Source: Clostridia bacterium DTU025 (GTDB taxonomy: Bacteria > Bacillota > DTU025). From it: a stretch of 64,000 nucleotides of DNA. A program made the translations under genes and the position numbers. Shown here in pieces: positions 18,653-26,478 of this stretch. The notes under the pieces were generated by a model, which was not told the origin of the DNA, searched no databases, and worked only from the letters and a program-made list of their open reading frames with translations. The first letter of the stretch is position 1. Every line of letters begins with the position of its first letter. The stretch covers positions 1-64,000 of the forward strand of contig LFSP01000043.1 in assembly GCA_001513145.1 (NCBI GenBank). The letters run 5' to 3'.

Positions 18653-19468
18653 ATGAGACGGGCCCGAGACGCACAGCATCATGAGGACAGGCAGTACCAC
18701 GGGTTCTTCGCGGAGTACTACGATGTGTTGCACGGCACGTATGACGCCGACATCCCGTTCTACCTGGATCTTGCTCGCAAGCACGGAGGGCCCATCCTCG
18801 AGCTGGGATCGGGCTCAGGCAGGCTACTTGTGCCCCTGGCAGAGGCGGGGCATGAGGTGACCGGCCTCGACGCATCCGAGGACATGCTAAAGCGGTGCGC
18901 CAACCGTCTACTGACACAGCCGCAATGGGTTCGCGACCGGGTCAGGCTGGAGCACGGCGACATGCTCGCCTTCAGCCTGCCCCGGCGCTTCTCCCTGGTC
19001 CTTGCCGCCTGCAACACCATACTCCACTGCGTCTCCACCGACCAGCTTCTCGCCCTGTTCGAGCGGGCCCGCGCCCATATGGCCCCCGACGGCCTCTTCG
19101 TGGTGGACTTCAACATCCCCAACGTCAAGAAGATGCTGGAGTCCGACGGCGTCGAGGAGGTGTTCCGGGTCACCCATCCCGAGGCCGGCACGGAGCTGGT
19201 CTGCACCTACCGCGCCGAATACGACTTCATCCGCCAGCTGGAGACCATCTACATGCACCTTCAGGAGTTCGACCGGGACCGGCTGCTGCGTGCGGCCACC
19301 AACACGACGCAGCGCGCCTTCTATTTCCCCAGGGAAGTTGCCCTTGCCCTGCGATCCTCAGGCTTCAGGACGGTCAGAACCTGGACCGGATACCGCCACG
19401 GCCGGCTAGTGGAATCCACCAGGGACATCGTGTACATCTGCCAGCGCAGCGATGAGCCGCGGAGTTGA
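18653..19468 (+). CDS. Class I SAM-dependent methyltransferase carrying an in-frame repeat
   Basis: A 271-aa methyltransferase with a complete SAM-binding core: motif I LELGSGSGRLLVPLA, motif II GLDASEDML, then HGDMLAF and the motif IV-like LVLAACNTI. The substrate is unknown. One unit of the dispersed repeat (18900-18928) lies inside the frame, giving the residues NRLLTQPQW between motif II and HGDML. The core is still continuous and of normal length, so the protein is probably functional. Its last 63 bp overlap the end of a convergent gene. The ribosome site is weak (GGAG about 16 bp upstream). Confidence 0.85.
   Translation: MRRARDAQHHEDRQYHGFFAEYYDVLHGTYDADIPFYLDLARKHGGPILELGSGSGRLLVPLAEAGHEVTGLDASEDMLKRCANRLLTQPQWVRDRVRLEHGDMLAFSLPRRFSLVLAACNTILHCVSTDQLLALFERARAHMAPDGLFVVDFNIPNVKKMLESDGVEEVFRVTHPEAGTELVCTYRAEYDFIRQLETIYMHLQEFDRDRLLRAATNTTQRAFYFPREVALALRSSGFRTVRTWTGYRHGRLVESTRDIVYICQRSDEPRS
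18900..18928 (+). repeat. Dispersed repeat, single unit inside a CDS
   Basis: A 29-bp unit close to the family consensus (CCAACCG, TCTA, CTGACACAGCCGCAATGG) lies wholly inside the methyltransferase gene. It is read in the one frame that has no stop and encodes NRLLTQPQW. No inverted partner is found nearby. Confidence 0.92.
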
Positions 19469-19894
19469 CACCGAAAGCTGCCTGAGGCTTATCCGCACCT
19501 CCCCGGGAGCCACTTCCACGCTCTCCACATCCACATCGTAAAGCAGCCCGTTGGTGACGAGCTCCAGGTCCACGTCGATGGTGGACGCTCCCACGTACGA
19601 CACCCCCGGCGGGAACCTCGCTGACATCATGGCTATGGCCATATCCGCCGTCACCGGCCCGAGCCCCAGCTGCCCGCTTACCCTGAGCCCAAAGTGCGCC
19701 CCCTCAGGCTGAAGCGGCTCCAGATGCAGCCTAGGGCTTAGCGCCACTGGAGACTTCAGCTCCAGCTCCACAGCGAGACCGTTCTCCGCAAGGTGTATGT
19801 CGCGTACCTTCACGTCGCCGGCTCCCGCCAGTGCAGCCGCCGCCTCACGGATCTCGCCCTCGGTTATCCGGATCCTGGTCCCCTCGATGAACAT
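19406..19894 (-). CDS. Hypothetical protein, possibly lipid-binding
   Basis: A 162-aa protein with alternating hydrophobic residues suggesting a mostly beta structure (VKVRDIHLAENGLAVELEL, then STIDVDLELV) and no signal peptide or membrane segment. It faintly resembles the beta-rich DUF2993/LmeA type, but I do not recognise the family with confidence. GGAGG sits 7 bp before the ATG, which supports a real gene. It is convergent with the methyltransferase, sharing 63 bp of coding sequence, and divergent from the TlpA-like gene. Confidence 0.65.
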   Translation of the reverse strand: MFIEGTRIRITEGEIREAAAALAGAGDVKVRDIHLAENGLAVELELKSPVALSPRLHLEPLQPEGAHFGLRVSGQLGLGPVTADMAIAMMSARFPPGVSYVGASTIDVDLELVTNGLLYDVDVESVEVAPGEVRISLRQLSVSTPRLIAALADVHDVPGGFH

Positions 19895-20006
19895 CTACAC
19901 GCCTCCATCGCACAGTAGTTATTTCCGTCACATGCAGGGCTTTAGCAGGAACACCCCATGCGGCGGGCGAAATGGTTAAGTCACATGCCACCCGGAGGTG
20001 CATTCT

Positions 20007-20525
20007 GTGAAGAGACTCTTATTTCTAGTGCTCATGCTCGGCCTGATCTTTGCGGCCAACGCCGACGCGGCGCTTCGGATCAACACCCCCGAAGGCTTCG
20101 TCGGCAGGAACTCACCGGTGTTCACCCTCAATACCACGGGCGGCGACACCTACGGACTCAGGGACAAACCCGGCTACGTCTACGTGCTGGAGTTTTGGAG
20201 CATCGCGTGTTCCGCCTGCAAGATCGCAGAGCCGGTGCTTGAGGCCGTCCACAACCAGTATGATTCCCAGGGAGTCAGGGTGGTGGGCGTCAACATAGCT
20301 GATACCGCCGCCGCCATCCAGCAGTACGTCAGCAGGGCCGGGCTGACATACGCCCAGGTGGTTGACAGGATCGGCAACGTGACCAGCCTGTTTAAGGTGT
20401 ACGCCACCCCTACCATCGTCGTCATCGACAGGAAAGGCATAGTCCGCGACGTCCACGTCGGCCTGCGCGCCGGTTGGGAGCAGCAGCTTCTGGGCCTGGT
20501 GTCCCAGCTTGCGGAGGAGGGCTAG
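20007..20525 (+). CDS. TlpA-like extracytoplasmic thioredoxin
   Basis: A 172-aa exported thioredoxin-fold protein. A signal peptide (about residues 1-22) is followed by the redox motif CSAC in FWSIACSACKIAEP and the cis-Pro segment YATPTIVVIDRKG. It would oxidise, reduce or isomerise thiols outside the membrane. The start is a GTG at 20007, 8 bp after GGAGG (20 bp after a run of A/T-rich sequence). It heads a three-gene unit with a 44-aa CxxC membrane peptide and a membrane Fe-S protein, which together look like an electron path across the membrane to this thioredoxin. Confidence 0.88.
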   Translation: MKRLLFLVLMLGLIFAANADAALRINTPEGFVGRNSPVFTLNTTGGDTYGLRDKPGYVYVLEFWSIACSACKIAEPVLEAVHNQYDSQGVRVVGVNIADTAAAIQQYVSRAGLTYAQVVDRIGNVTSLFKVYATPTIVVIDRKGIVRDVHVGLRAGWEQQLLGLVSQLAEEG

Positions 20526-20527
20526 CC

Positions 20528-20662
20528 ATGCGGAGAAACGCCCTCCTCGCCCTGATAGCCGTTGGCGTCGCGCTGATGGTGCTGGGCGGCCTCAGGGGCG
20601 ACTACTGGACCATCCTGGCCAACGCTCGGACCATCTGCCTTTCATGCATAGGGATTGAGTGA
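20528..20662 (+). CDS. Small CxxC membrane protein (CD1871A-like)
   Basis: A 44-aa protein with one membrane helix (ALLALIAVGVALMVLGGL) and a short tail ending TICLSCIGIE, which holds a CxxC motif. It starts 2 bp after the stop of the TlpA-like gene and ends just before the Fe-S membrane protein. Its size, sequence and position match the small clostridial CxxC proteins named after CD1871A. It probably passes electrons or disulfides between its two neighbours. Confidence 0.75.
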   Translation: MRRNALLALIAVGVALMVLGGLRGDYWTILANARTICLSCIGIE

Positions 20663-20666
20663 GCGC

Positions 20667-21476
20667 ATGGCGATAACGAGACCGATATCCCCGCGCCGCA
20701 CCGTGATCCAGGCCGCCGCCACGGCCTTCGCCAACTCCGGGTTTCCGGCGCTCAAGATGTGCCCGTATCCGGGGCTCAACTGCTACGCCTGCCCCCTGGC
20801 CTCCGTAGCCTGCCCCCTGGGGTCGCTTCAGAACTTCTTCGTCCTGAGGCAGATCCCGTACGCCCTCACCGGGCTGTTCCTGGCTGTGGGCGCCGCGTTC
20901 GGACGGGCAGTCTGCGGCTGGGTATGCCCGTTCGGCTTCCTCCAGGACATCCTCGCCCGCATCGGTCCCCGCCGGAAGCGCCTTCGCACCCAGAGGGGCT
21001 CGTGGCTGAGGTACGTTGTCCTCGTCGGTGTGGCCGGCTTGGCCACGTACGCCGTGGGCGCCCCGCTCTTCTGCAAGCTCTGCCCCGCCGGCACGCTGCA
21101 GGCCGGCATACCCCAGGTGATCCTCAGGCCGGGCCTGAGGGGCCTGATCGGCGCCCTCTACTGGGCGAAACTGGCGATCCTGGCGGCCTTCTTCGTCGCT
21201 GCCCTCCTGGTGAAACGCCCCTTCTGCCGGTTTGTATGCCCTTTGGGCGCCATCTATTCGCCGTTTAACCGCATCAGCCTCATGCAGCTCTCTGTAGACA
21301 GGACCGCCTGCACGCAGTGCAACGCGTGCAAGCATGTCTGCCCTGTAGACCTCTGCGTGTACCAGGACCCTGGCTCCGATTCATGCATCAGGTGCCTGGA
21401 GTGCACCCGGTGCCCAGCTGTGAAAGTGAGCTGGAGGGGGAAAGCGGTTAGCGAGCCCGCCACCTTGACACAATAG
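20667..21476 (+). CDS. Membrane 4Fe-4S protein, NapH/CcdA-partner type
   Basis: A 269-aa polytopic membrane protein rich in cysteine. It has a Cys-rich N-terminal segment (MCPYPGLNCYACPLASVACP), the paired motifs CGWVCPFG and CRFVCPLG typical of NapH/YccM-like proteins, a CKLCPAG segment, and a C-terminal ferredoxin-like part (CTQCNACKHVCPVDLC, then CIRCLECTRCP). These should bind two or more 4Fe-4S clusters and carry electrons through the membrane. An in-frame TTG at 20655 overlaps the previous gene; ATG 20667 is preferred. With the TlpA-like and CxxC proteins it forms a redox module. Confidence 0.87.
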   Translation: MAITRPISPRRTVIQAAATAFANSGFPALKMCPYPGLNCYACPLASVACPLGSLQNFFVLRQIPYALTGLFLAVGAAFGRAVCGWVCPFGFLQDILARIGPRRKRLRTQRGSWLRYVVLVGVAGLATYAVGAPLFCKLCPAGTLQAGIPQVILRPGLRGLIGALYWAKLAILAAFFVAALLVKRPFCRFVCPLGAIYSPFNRISLMQLSVDRTACTQCNACKHVCPVDLCVYQDPGSDSCIRCLECTRCPAVKVSWRGKAVSEPATLTQ

Positions 21477-21513
21477 ACAGCGAGAACACCCCTTTCGAAA
21501 GGAGTGATTTGAG

Positions 21514-22602
21514 CTGTCGCACTTAGGGGTTGGCGTCATCGGGGCGGGCATGGCCTTCGAGCGGCTCCACCTTCCCGCCTACCAGCGCCTCAGCGACTAC
21601 TACAGGATCGTTGCCATCTGTGACCGGGATGTCGCCCGGGCCAACCGTTACCGAGAACAGCTCGGATTGTCCGAAAGCCAGATATACCAGGACTGGCGCC
21701 CCATGGTGGCCCGCGATGACGTGGACGTCATCGACATCATGGTTCCCATCGAGCTGAACTTCGCCATCACCCAGGCCGTGGCTCACGCCGTGTCCGGCAC
21801 GGGCAAGGGCATAATCTGCGAGAAGCCGCTAGGCGCCAACCTGCGCGAGGCCGCCGCCGCGAGGGAGCTTCCCGCGAAATTCAAGGTTCCCATCATGATC
21901 GCTGAGAACCGCCGGTACAGCCCTGAGACCAACATCATCCGCGACATGGTGCAGAGCGGCCGCGTCGGCGACGTGGTCTACTTCACCTACAGCCGGACCA
22001 CGGACTTCCCGTCTCAGATGATGAGAGACGACTTCGCCGCCAGGGAATGGAGGCAGCACCCGGACTACCCGGGCGGCGCCATCACCGACAGCGCGGTGCA
22101 CGACATCGCCGCCATGCGCCACATCTTCGGCTCCATCGCTAGCCTTCACGCCATCGGCCAACCACAGGAGGCCCCCTTCTCGCCGTACAGCGCCGTCCTG
22201 GTGAACCTCACTTTCGCCAGCGGCGTCATCGGGCAGTTCAGCTTCTTCTGCGCCGGCAGCGAGACGCAGCGGCCGCTATCGGGCCTGAGGATCTTCGGCA
22301 CCCGCGGCATGATCTACCTCGAGCATCCCGACTGCGGGCGCATCGAGTTGTCGTACCCGGACGGGCGGTCGGAGACCGTGACGTACGAGCCCGGCGCCGG
22401 GTTCTACAACGAGCTTCTGAACTTCGCCAAGTCTCTCAGGGGAGAGGAGCCCATCAGCGTGCCGCCGGAGATGGAGTACGGCGACCTCAAGACCGTCATG
22501 GACATCCTGCACTCCGTGTCGGCTGGAGCCGTGGTGAAGGTTGACACCACGCCACACTACACTCCAGACTACGGCGAGGCGGTCCGCGAGTATCTGCAGT
22601 GA
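21514..22602 (+). CDS. Gfo/Idh/MocA-family oxidoreductase
   Basis: A 362-aa NAD(P)-dependent sugar or inositol oxidoreductase. The dinucleotide-binding loop GVGVIGAGMAFERLH is at the very N-terminus; EKPLGANL is the family motif with the catalytic Lys, and the later part (DSAVHDIAAMRHIFG) matches the substrate domain with its Asp and His. The first ATG (21550) would cut off the Rossmann strand. An in-frame stop at 21505 limits the start, and the only suitable codon is CTG at 21514, 8 bp after AAAGGAGTG. It therefore probably uses a rare CTG start. A sugar-isomerase-like gene follows. Confidence 0.88.
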   Translation: MSHLGVGVIGAGMAFERLHLPAYQRLSDYYRIVAICDRDVARANRYREQLGLSESQIYQDWRPMVARDDVDVIDIMVPIELNFAITQAVAHAVSGTGKGIICEKPLGANLREAAAARELPAKFKVPIMIAENRRYSPETNIIRDMVQSGRVGDVVYFTYSRTTDFPSQMMRDDFAAREWRQHPDYPGGAITDSAVHDIAAMRHIFGSIASLHAIGQPQEAPFSPYSAVLVNLTFASGVIGQFSFFCAGSETQRPLSGLRIFGTRGMIYLEHPDCGRIELSYPDGRSETVTYEPGAGFYNELLNFAKSLRGEEPISVPPEMEYGDLKTVMDILHSVSAGAVVKVDTTPHYTPDYGEAVREYLQ

Positions 22603-22613
22603 GGCACGCGCCG

Positions 22614-22642
22614 CCAACCGCCAACTGACACAGCCGCAATGG
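22614..22642 (+). repeat. Dispersed repeat, single unit
   Basis: A near-consensus unit (CCAACCG, CCAA, CTGACACAGCCGCAATGG) 11 bp after the stop codon of the oxidoreductase gene. No inverted partner within 150 bp. Confidence 0.92.
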
Positions 22643-22765
22643 GCCTGTGGAGACAGGGGCAGGACGGGGCCGCGAAGCCGCGGCCTGTCCGGTAGGATTT
22701 GACGCACACTTCGCGAAATCCTGAGCTGTCATACATCGCAGCAACTGACGAAGGGAGGATGCGGT

Positions 22766-24010
22766 ATGAGGGTAAACGTAGTGACCGTGGCGTCGTCGCT
22801 TCGAGACCGCTCCGTCATGGAGGCGCGGGAGACGGAGTACAGGGATCGTCTTGCGGCTGTGGGGAAGTCGGCAGGCGTTGAGCTGGCGTGGCTCCGGCCG
22901 GAAGCCACCGCTGCTGAGCTTGGCGCTGGCGCCGGTCTCATAGTATTGGTGTTAAGCGGCGGAACCGAGCGGGCAGGTCTTTCGCTGATGGCCAGGTGGG
23001 GCGGGCCGTGCGTGCTCCTGGCTCACAGCTCCGACAACGCGCTCGCCGCGGCGCTGGAGATGCTGAGCGTCGCCGGAACCGACGGGGCGCGCTGCAGGAT
23101 AGTGCAGGCACGGCCCGGCTGGAATGAGGAGATCGGCCGCGCACTCAGGGTCATGAGGGCCCACCACATGATGGCCACGTCGGTGCTGGGGGCCGTGGGC
23201 GCCCGCGACATCGAGCCCGTGCCAGACTGGGTGCTGGACCAGCAGTTTCGCCGAACCTGGGGCGTGGACGTGAGGCGCATCGCCATGGCCGAGCTGATGG
23301 ACGCCTACAGGGGCGAGGAGGACGAGCCGGCCAGGCGCATCGCCGACGAGCTGGCGGCCGCCGCCCGGGGGTGCGTCGAGCCCACTGGCGAGAACATGAT
23401 GGACTCGGCCAAACTGTACTCTGCGCTGAAGGGCATCATCACCAGATATGGTCTCACGGCTGTGACGGTGCGGTGCTTCGAGCTGCTGGCGCCTTTGCAG
23501 GCCACGGCGTGCTACGCGCTGGCCCGCCTCAACGACGAGGGGGTGCCGGCGGCCTGTGAGGGCGACATGGGCGCGGCCGTCACCATGATGCTGGCCAAGC
23601 ACCTGGCGGGCAGCCCCGGGTTCATGGCAAACCCGGCGGAGATAGATGAGCGAGGCGGCAGGATCCTTCTGGCACATTGCACCATACCCATGAGCATGTG
23701 CGACGATTTCACCCTGCGTTCGCACTACGAGTCAGGCTTCGGCGTCGGCATCCAGGGAAGCCTGCTCCCGGGGAGGGTGACCCTGCTTCGCGTAGGAGGA
23801 CCTGAGTTCAGAGAAGTCTACGTGGCCGCTGGCACGCTGGTGGAGTGCACCGACAGGGCGGACCTGTGCCGGACGCAGCTCATGATTGAGCTTGATTCGC
23901 CGGCCGAAGCTGCTAGAATTCTCAGTAGGCCCCTGGGCAACCATCACATCGTTGTCAAAGGGGATTTCGTTGACATCGTAAGGGATTACGTGGACTTCTA
24001 CTTGGCATAG
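22766..24010 (+). CDS. L-fucose/L-arabinose isomerase-like protein
   Basis: A 414-aa protein resembling the sugar isomerase family of L-fucose and L-arabinose isomerases. Supporting segments are ENMMDSAKLYSALKGII, the conserved CEGDMGAAVTMMLAKHLAG with Glu and Asp as metal ligands, the LAHCTIP segment and the C-terminal GNHHIVVKGDF with the usual His. The expected reaction is aldose-ketose isomerisation, but the substrate is not clear. GGGAGG lies 7 bp before the ATG. It follows a Gfo/Idh oxidoreductase and ends at a clear terminator, suggesting a small sugar-use unit. Confidence 0.82.
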   Translation: MRVNVVTVASSLRDRSVMEARETEYRDRLAAVGKSAGVELAWLRPEATAAELGAGAGLIVLVLSGGTERAGLSLMARWGGPCVLLAHSSDNALAAALEMLSVAGTDGARCRIVQARPGWNEEIGRALRVMRAHHMMATSVLGAVGARDIEPVPDWVLDQQFRRTWGVDVRRIAMAELMDAYRGEEDEPARRIADELAAAARGCVEPTGENMMDSAKLYSALKGIITRYGLTAVTVRCFELLAPLQATACYALARLNDEGVPAACEGDMGAAVTMMLAKHLAGSPGFMANPAEIDERGGRILLAHCTIPMSMCDDFTLRSHYESGFGVGIQGSLLPGRVTLLRVGGPEFREVYVAAGTLVECTDRADLCRTQLMIELDSPAEAARILSRPLGNHHIVVKGDFVDIVRDYVDFYLA

Positions 24011-24019
24011 CCCCGCAAG

Positions 24020-24041
24020 AATCGCCCGTAAGGGCGATTTT
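24020..24041 (+). terminator. Intrinsic terminator
   Basis: AATCGCCC, loop GTAA, GGGCGATT then TTTT, starting 9 bp after the isomerase-like gene. A standard Rho-independent terminator. Confidence 0.85.
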
Positions 24042-24101
24042 CCTCCGCGGCCGTCTGGTGTAGCCTTGTGGCAGAGCCAGACGGGTGCGGAGGTGACGGC
24101 G

Positions 24102-25136
24102 TTGCCTGCCAAGGCGTGCCCCGACTGCGGGGGCGTGCAGGTGATCAGGTGGGGCAGGCGCAGCGGCGTACAGCGCCTGAGGTGTAGGGCCTGCGGGCGC
24201 TGCTTCACCGAGGTGACTGGCACCGCGGTGGAGCGGCTGCGCCTCAGGAGCATGTGGACGAGGTTCCTGGAGTGCTTCGAGGAGAAGCTCACGGTGAGGG
24301 ACGCCGCGAGGCGCCTAGGGATGTCCACGCGGACTATCATGCGGTGGCGGCATCGGTTGCTTGCGGAGATGGAGCGGGAGGATCGTGCCGTGCTGCTGGA
24401 CGGCGTGGTGGAGCTGGCGCAGTTTCCGGTGCGGGACCCTTACGTGCACGCGCGTTTGCCGGAGCGCGAGCGTGCGTGGCTGCTCCTGGCGTGGAAGCGG
24501 GGCGGCCCTATGAGGTGCGCCATCGTCGACAACACCCCGGGGCACGGGCACCAGCAGGCCCTGGACTCCATGACCACCCGTGACGCGCTCCTCATGGAAC
24601 AGCGGCATTACGGAACGCGCAGGCCGGAGCCGACGTGCATCCGCAGCATCTGCTGGGTGGAGGGCATTCGGGGAAGGTGGAGCCCCGTGGACGTGGTCGG
24701 GAAGGGGCCAGGGTTCAATACCAGGCGCGCCAGGCAGATGATAAGGGAGTTCCGCCTGTGGCTGAGGCCCTTTTTCGGGGTCAAGCGCAAGTACCTTCTG
24801 GGCTACTTCTCCTGGTTCGCACGGACGCCGCAGGCTGCGAAGCTCACTTGCCAACCGTTAGCTGACACAGCCGCAATGACTTCAACGAAACGGAGACGGG
24901 TACACTTTGTCTCAGAGAGCTACAGCTTCCATCGCCAAGTTCGCCGGCGTCGTAGCCATGGGCGCAGTCCTCAGCAAGATCCTGGGCTTCCTGCGGGAGA
25001 CCACCCTAGCTTCGCAGTTCGGGGCAACGTTCGCCACCGACGCCTACTTCATGGCGATGGTGATACCCACCTTGCTCCTGATGGGGGTCGGCCCCGCCGT
25101 CACCACCACGCTGATCCCGGTCTTCACCGACATTGA
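24102..25136 (+). pseudogene. IS1595/IS1-like transposase, 3' end decayed
   Basis: The first 250 residues look like a transposase: a zinc ribbon (CPDCGG then CRACGRCFTE), a helix-turn-helix (TVRDAARRLGMSTRTIMRW), a short acidic catalytic-like segment (LLDGVVEL) and a C-terminal FGVKRKYLLGYFSWFAR. The start is probably TTG 24102, 8 bp after GCGGAGG. After about 24850 the frame enters a repeat unit and then runs 230 bp into murJ in the wrong frame, so the natural end has been lost. An inverted repeat CCGTCTGG/CCAGACGG (24052-24086) lies just upstream. I see no clear terminal inverted repeats. It could be a domesticated or dead element. Confidence 0.6.
24852..24880 (+). repeat. Dispersed repeat, single unit at the transposase 3' end
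   Basis: CCAACCG, TTAG, CTGACACAGCCGCAATG, ending 27 bp before the murJ start. It marks the point where similarity of the upstream frame to transposases ends. Confidence 0.9.
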
Positions 25137-26478
25137 CCGACGCAGGGGCCGCAGCGCGGCCTTCTCGTCTGTGAGCGTCATAATAAACGCCACCGCCCTC
25201 ATAGCCGCCGGCGTCATGGTAGCCGGCATGCTCCTGGCCCGCCCCATAGTCCGCGTGGTGGCGCCTGGGTTCTCCGGGGAGACTTACAGCCTCACGGTCA
25301 AACTGACAGTGATACTCTTCCCCATCGCGGTGTTCTCGGTCATCACGCACTCGGTGACCGGAGTGCTGCACGCGCTGGGGCTTTTCACCGTGCCCGCCCT
25401 GACTGGGATAGTCCAGAACGTGGTCATCATCACGTCGATCCTAGTGTTCGGTCCAAAGTATGGGATCACCGCGGTGGCAGTGGGGACCAGTCTGGGGTCA
25501 CTGTCGACGTTGCTGATACAGCTTCCGGTGCTGTATGGGGCGGGGTACCGCCACAGGTTCGTCCTGGACTGGCGGGACCGGGGCCTCAGGCAGGTGGGCA
25601 AGCTCATGGGGCCCATCGTGGCCGGCACGGCGGCGTCGCAGGCGGGCACCCTGGTCATCCGCACCCTGGCTTCCAGGCTGCCCGAGGGCAGCATCACATA
25701 CCTCAACTACTCCCAGCGCCTGGTGGGCCTGCCAACCGGCGTGTTCGGCACGGCCCTGGTGACGGTGCTGTACCCAACCATGGCCAGGCTGTTCGCCGAG
25801 GACAGGTCCAGGTTCATGCAGACCTTCAGGCGCTCCGTTGGAGTGATCTTCTTCACACTGGCCCCCATGGCCGCCGGTCTGATGATCCTGGCGTCGCCAG
25901 TGGTCCGCCTGGCCTTCGAGCGCGGCGCCTTCACCTCCGCAGCCACCGTGGCCACTGCGGCGTCGCTGACGTGCCTTTCGGTGGCAATACCCTTCACGAC
26001 CCTGACGGACCTGACCAACAAGGCCTTCTACTCCGCGCACAACACCATGACCCCGGTGGCCATCAACATGTCCGGGGTGGCGGCAAACGTCGTGGTGAGC
26101 CTGCTCCTGGTTGGCCGCCTGGGCCACGTGGGCCTGGCGATAGGCTCGGCGTTCCAGCCGATATTCACGTTCTTTCTGGGGCAGCGTCTTCTGCGCAGGA
26201 AAGTCGGTGGGGTGAACGGCTACAGGTTGCCGGTCTCGGTGGCCAAGACGCTGGCCGCAGCACTCATCATGAGCGCAGCGGTGGTGGCGGTGGACCCGCA
26301 CCTTGCCAGGGTCTTCTCGGGATCCGGCGTGGTGCGGCAGGCGCTGCGCCTGGCGGGCTCGGTGGCCACCGGCGGCCTGGCCTACGTGGCCGCCGCAGCG
26401 CTCTTGCGAAGCGGGGAGCTATCGTTCGCTGTCGACACCGTACGTGAGCGGGCCGCCAGGGTTCGCCGAAGAGGATAG
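24907..26478 (+). CDS. murJ: Lipid II flippase MurJ
   Basis: A 523-aa integral membrane protein of the MOP superfamily that moves lipid II across the membrane for peptidoglycan synthesis. The N-terminal KILGFLRETTLASQFGA is the family signature, with about 14 predicted helices following; YFMAMVIPTLL and the later LVGLPTGVFGTAL are also typical. The start is TTG at 24907 after CGGAG. It has no clear promoter of its own other than sequence around the repeat unit upstream. Its last 60 bp overlap the end of a convergent phosphodiesterase-like gene. Confidence 0.93.
   Translation: MSQRATASIAKFAGVVAMGAVLSKILGFLRETTLASQFGATFATDAYFMAMVIPTLLLMGVGPAVTTTLIPVFTDIDRRRGRSAAFSSVSVIINATALIAAGVMVAGMLLARPIVRVVAPGFSGETYSLTVKLTVILFPIAVFSVITHSVTGVLHALGLFTVPALTGIVQNVVIITSILVFGPKYGITAVAVGTSLGSLSTLLIQLPVLYGAGYRHRFVLDWRDRGLRQVGKLMGPIVAGTAASQAGTLVIRTLASRLPEGSITYLNYSQRLVGLPTGVFGTALVTVLYPTMARLFAEDRSRFMQTFRRSVGVIFFTLAPMAAGLMILASPVVRLAFERGAFTSAATVATAASLTCLSVAIPFTTLTDLTNKAFYSAHNTMTPVAINMSGVAANVVVSLLLVGRLGHVGLAIGSAFQPIFTFFLGQRLLRRKVGGVNGYRLPVSVAKTLAAALIMSAAVVAVDPHLARVFSGSGVVRQALRLAGSVATGGLAYVAAAALLRSGELSFAVDTVRERAARVRRRG

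Noticed and set aside
22851-22866. TTGCGGCTGTG resembling the left part of the dispersed repeat (also near 34437)
   Set aside because: Only 11-12 bases match and the GGTTGG half is missing; likely chance in coding sequence.
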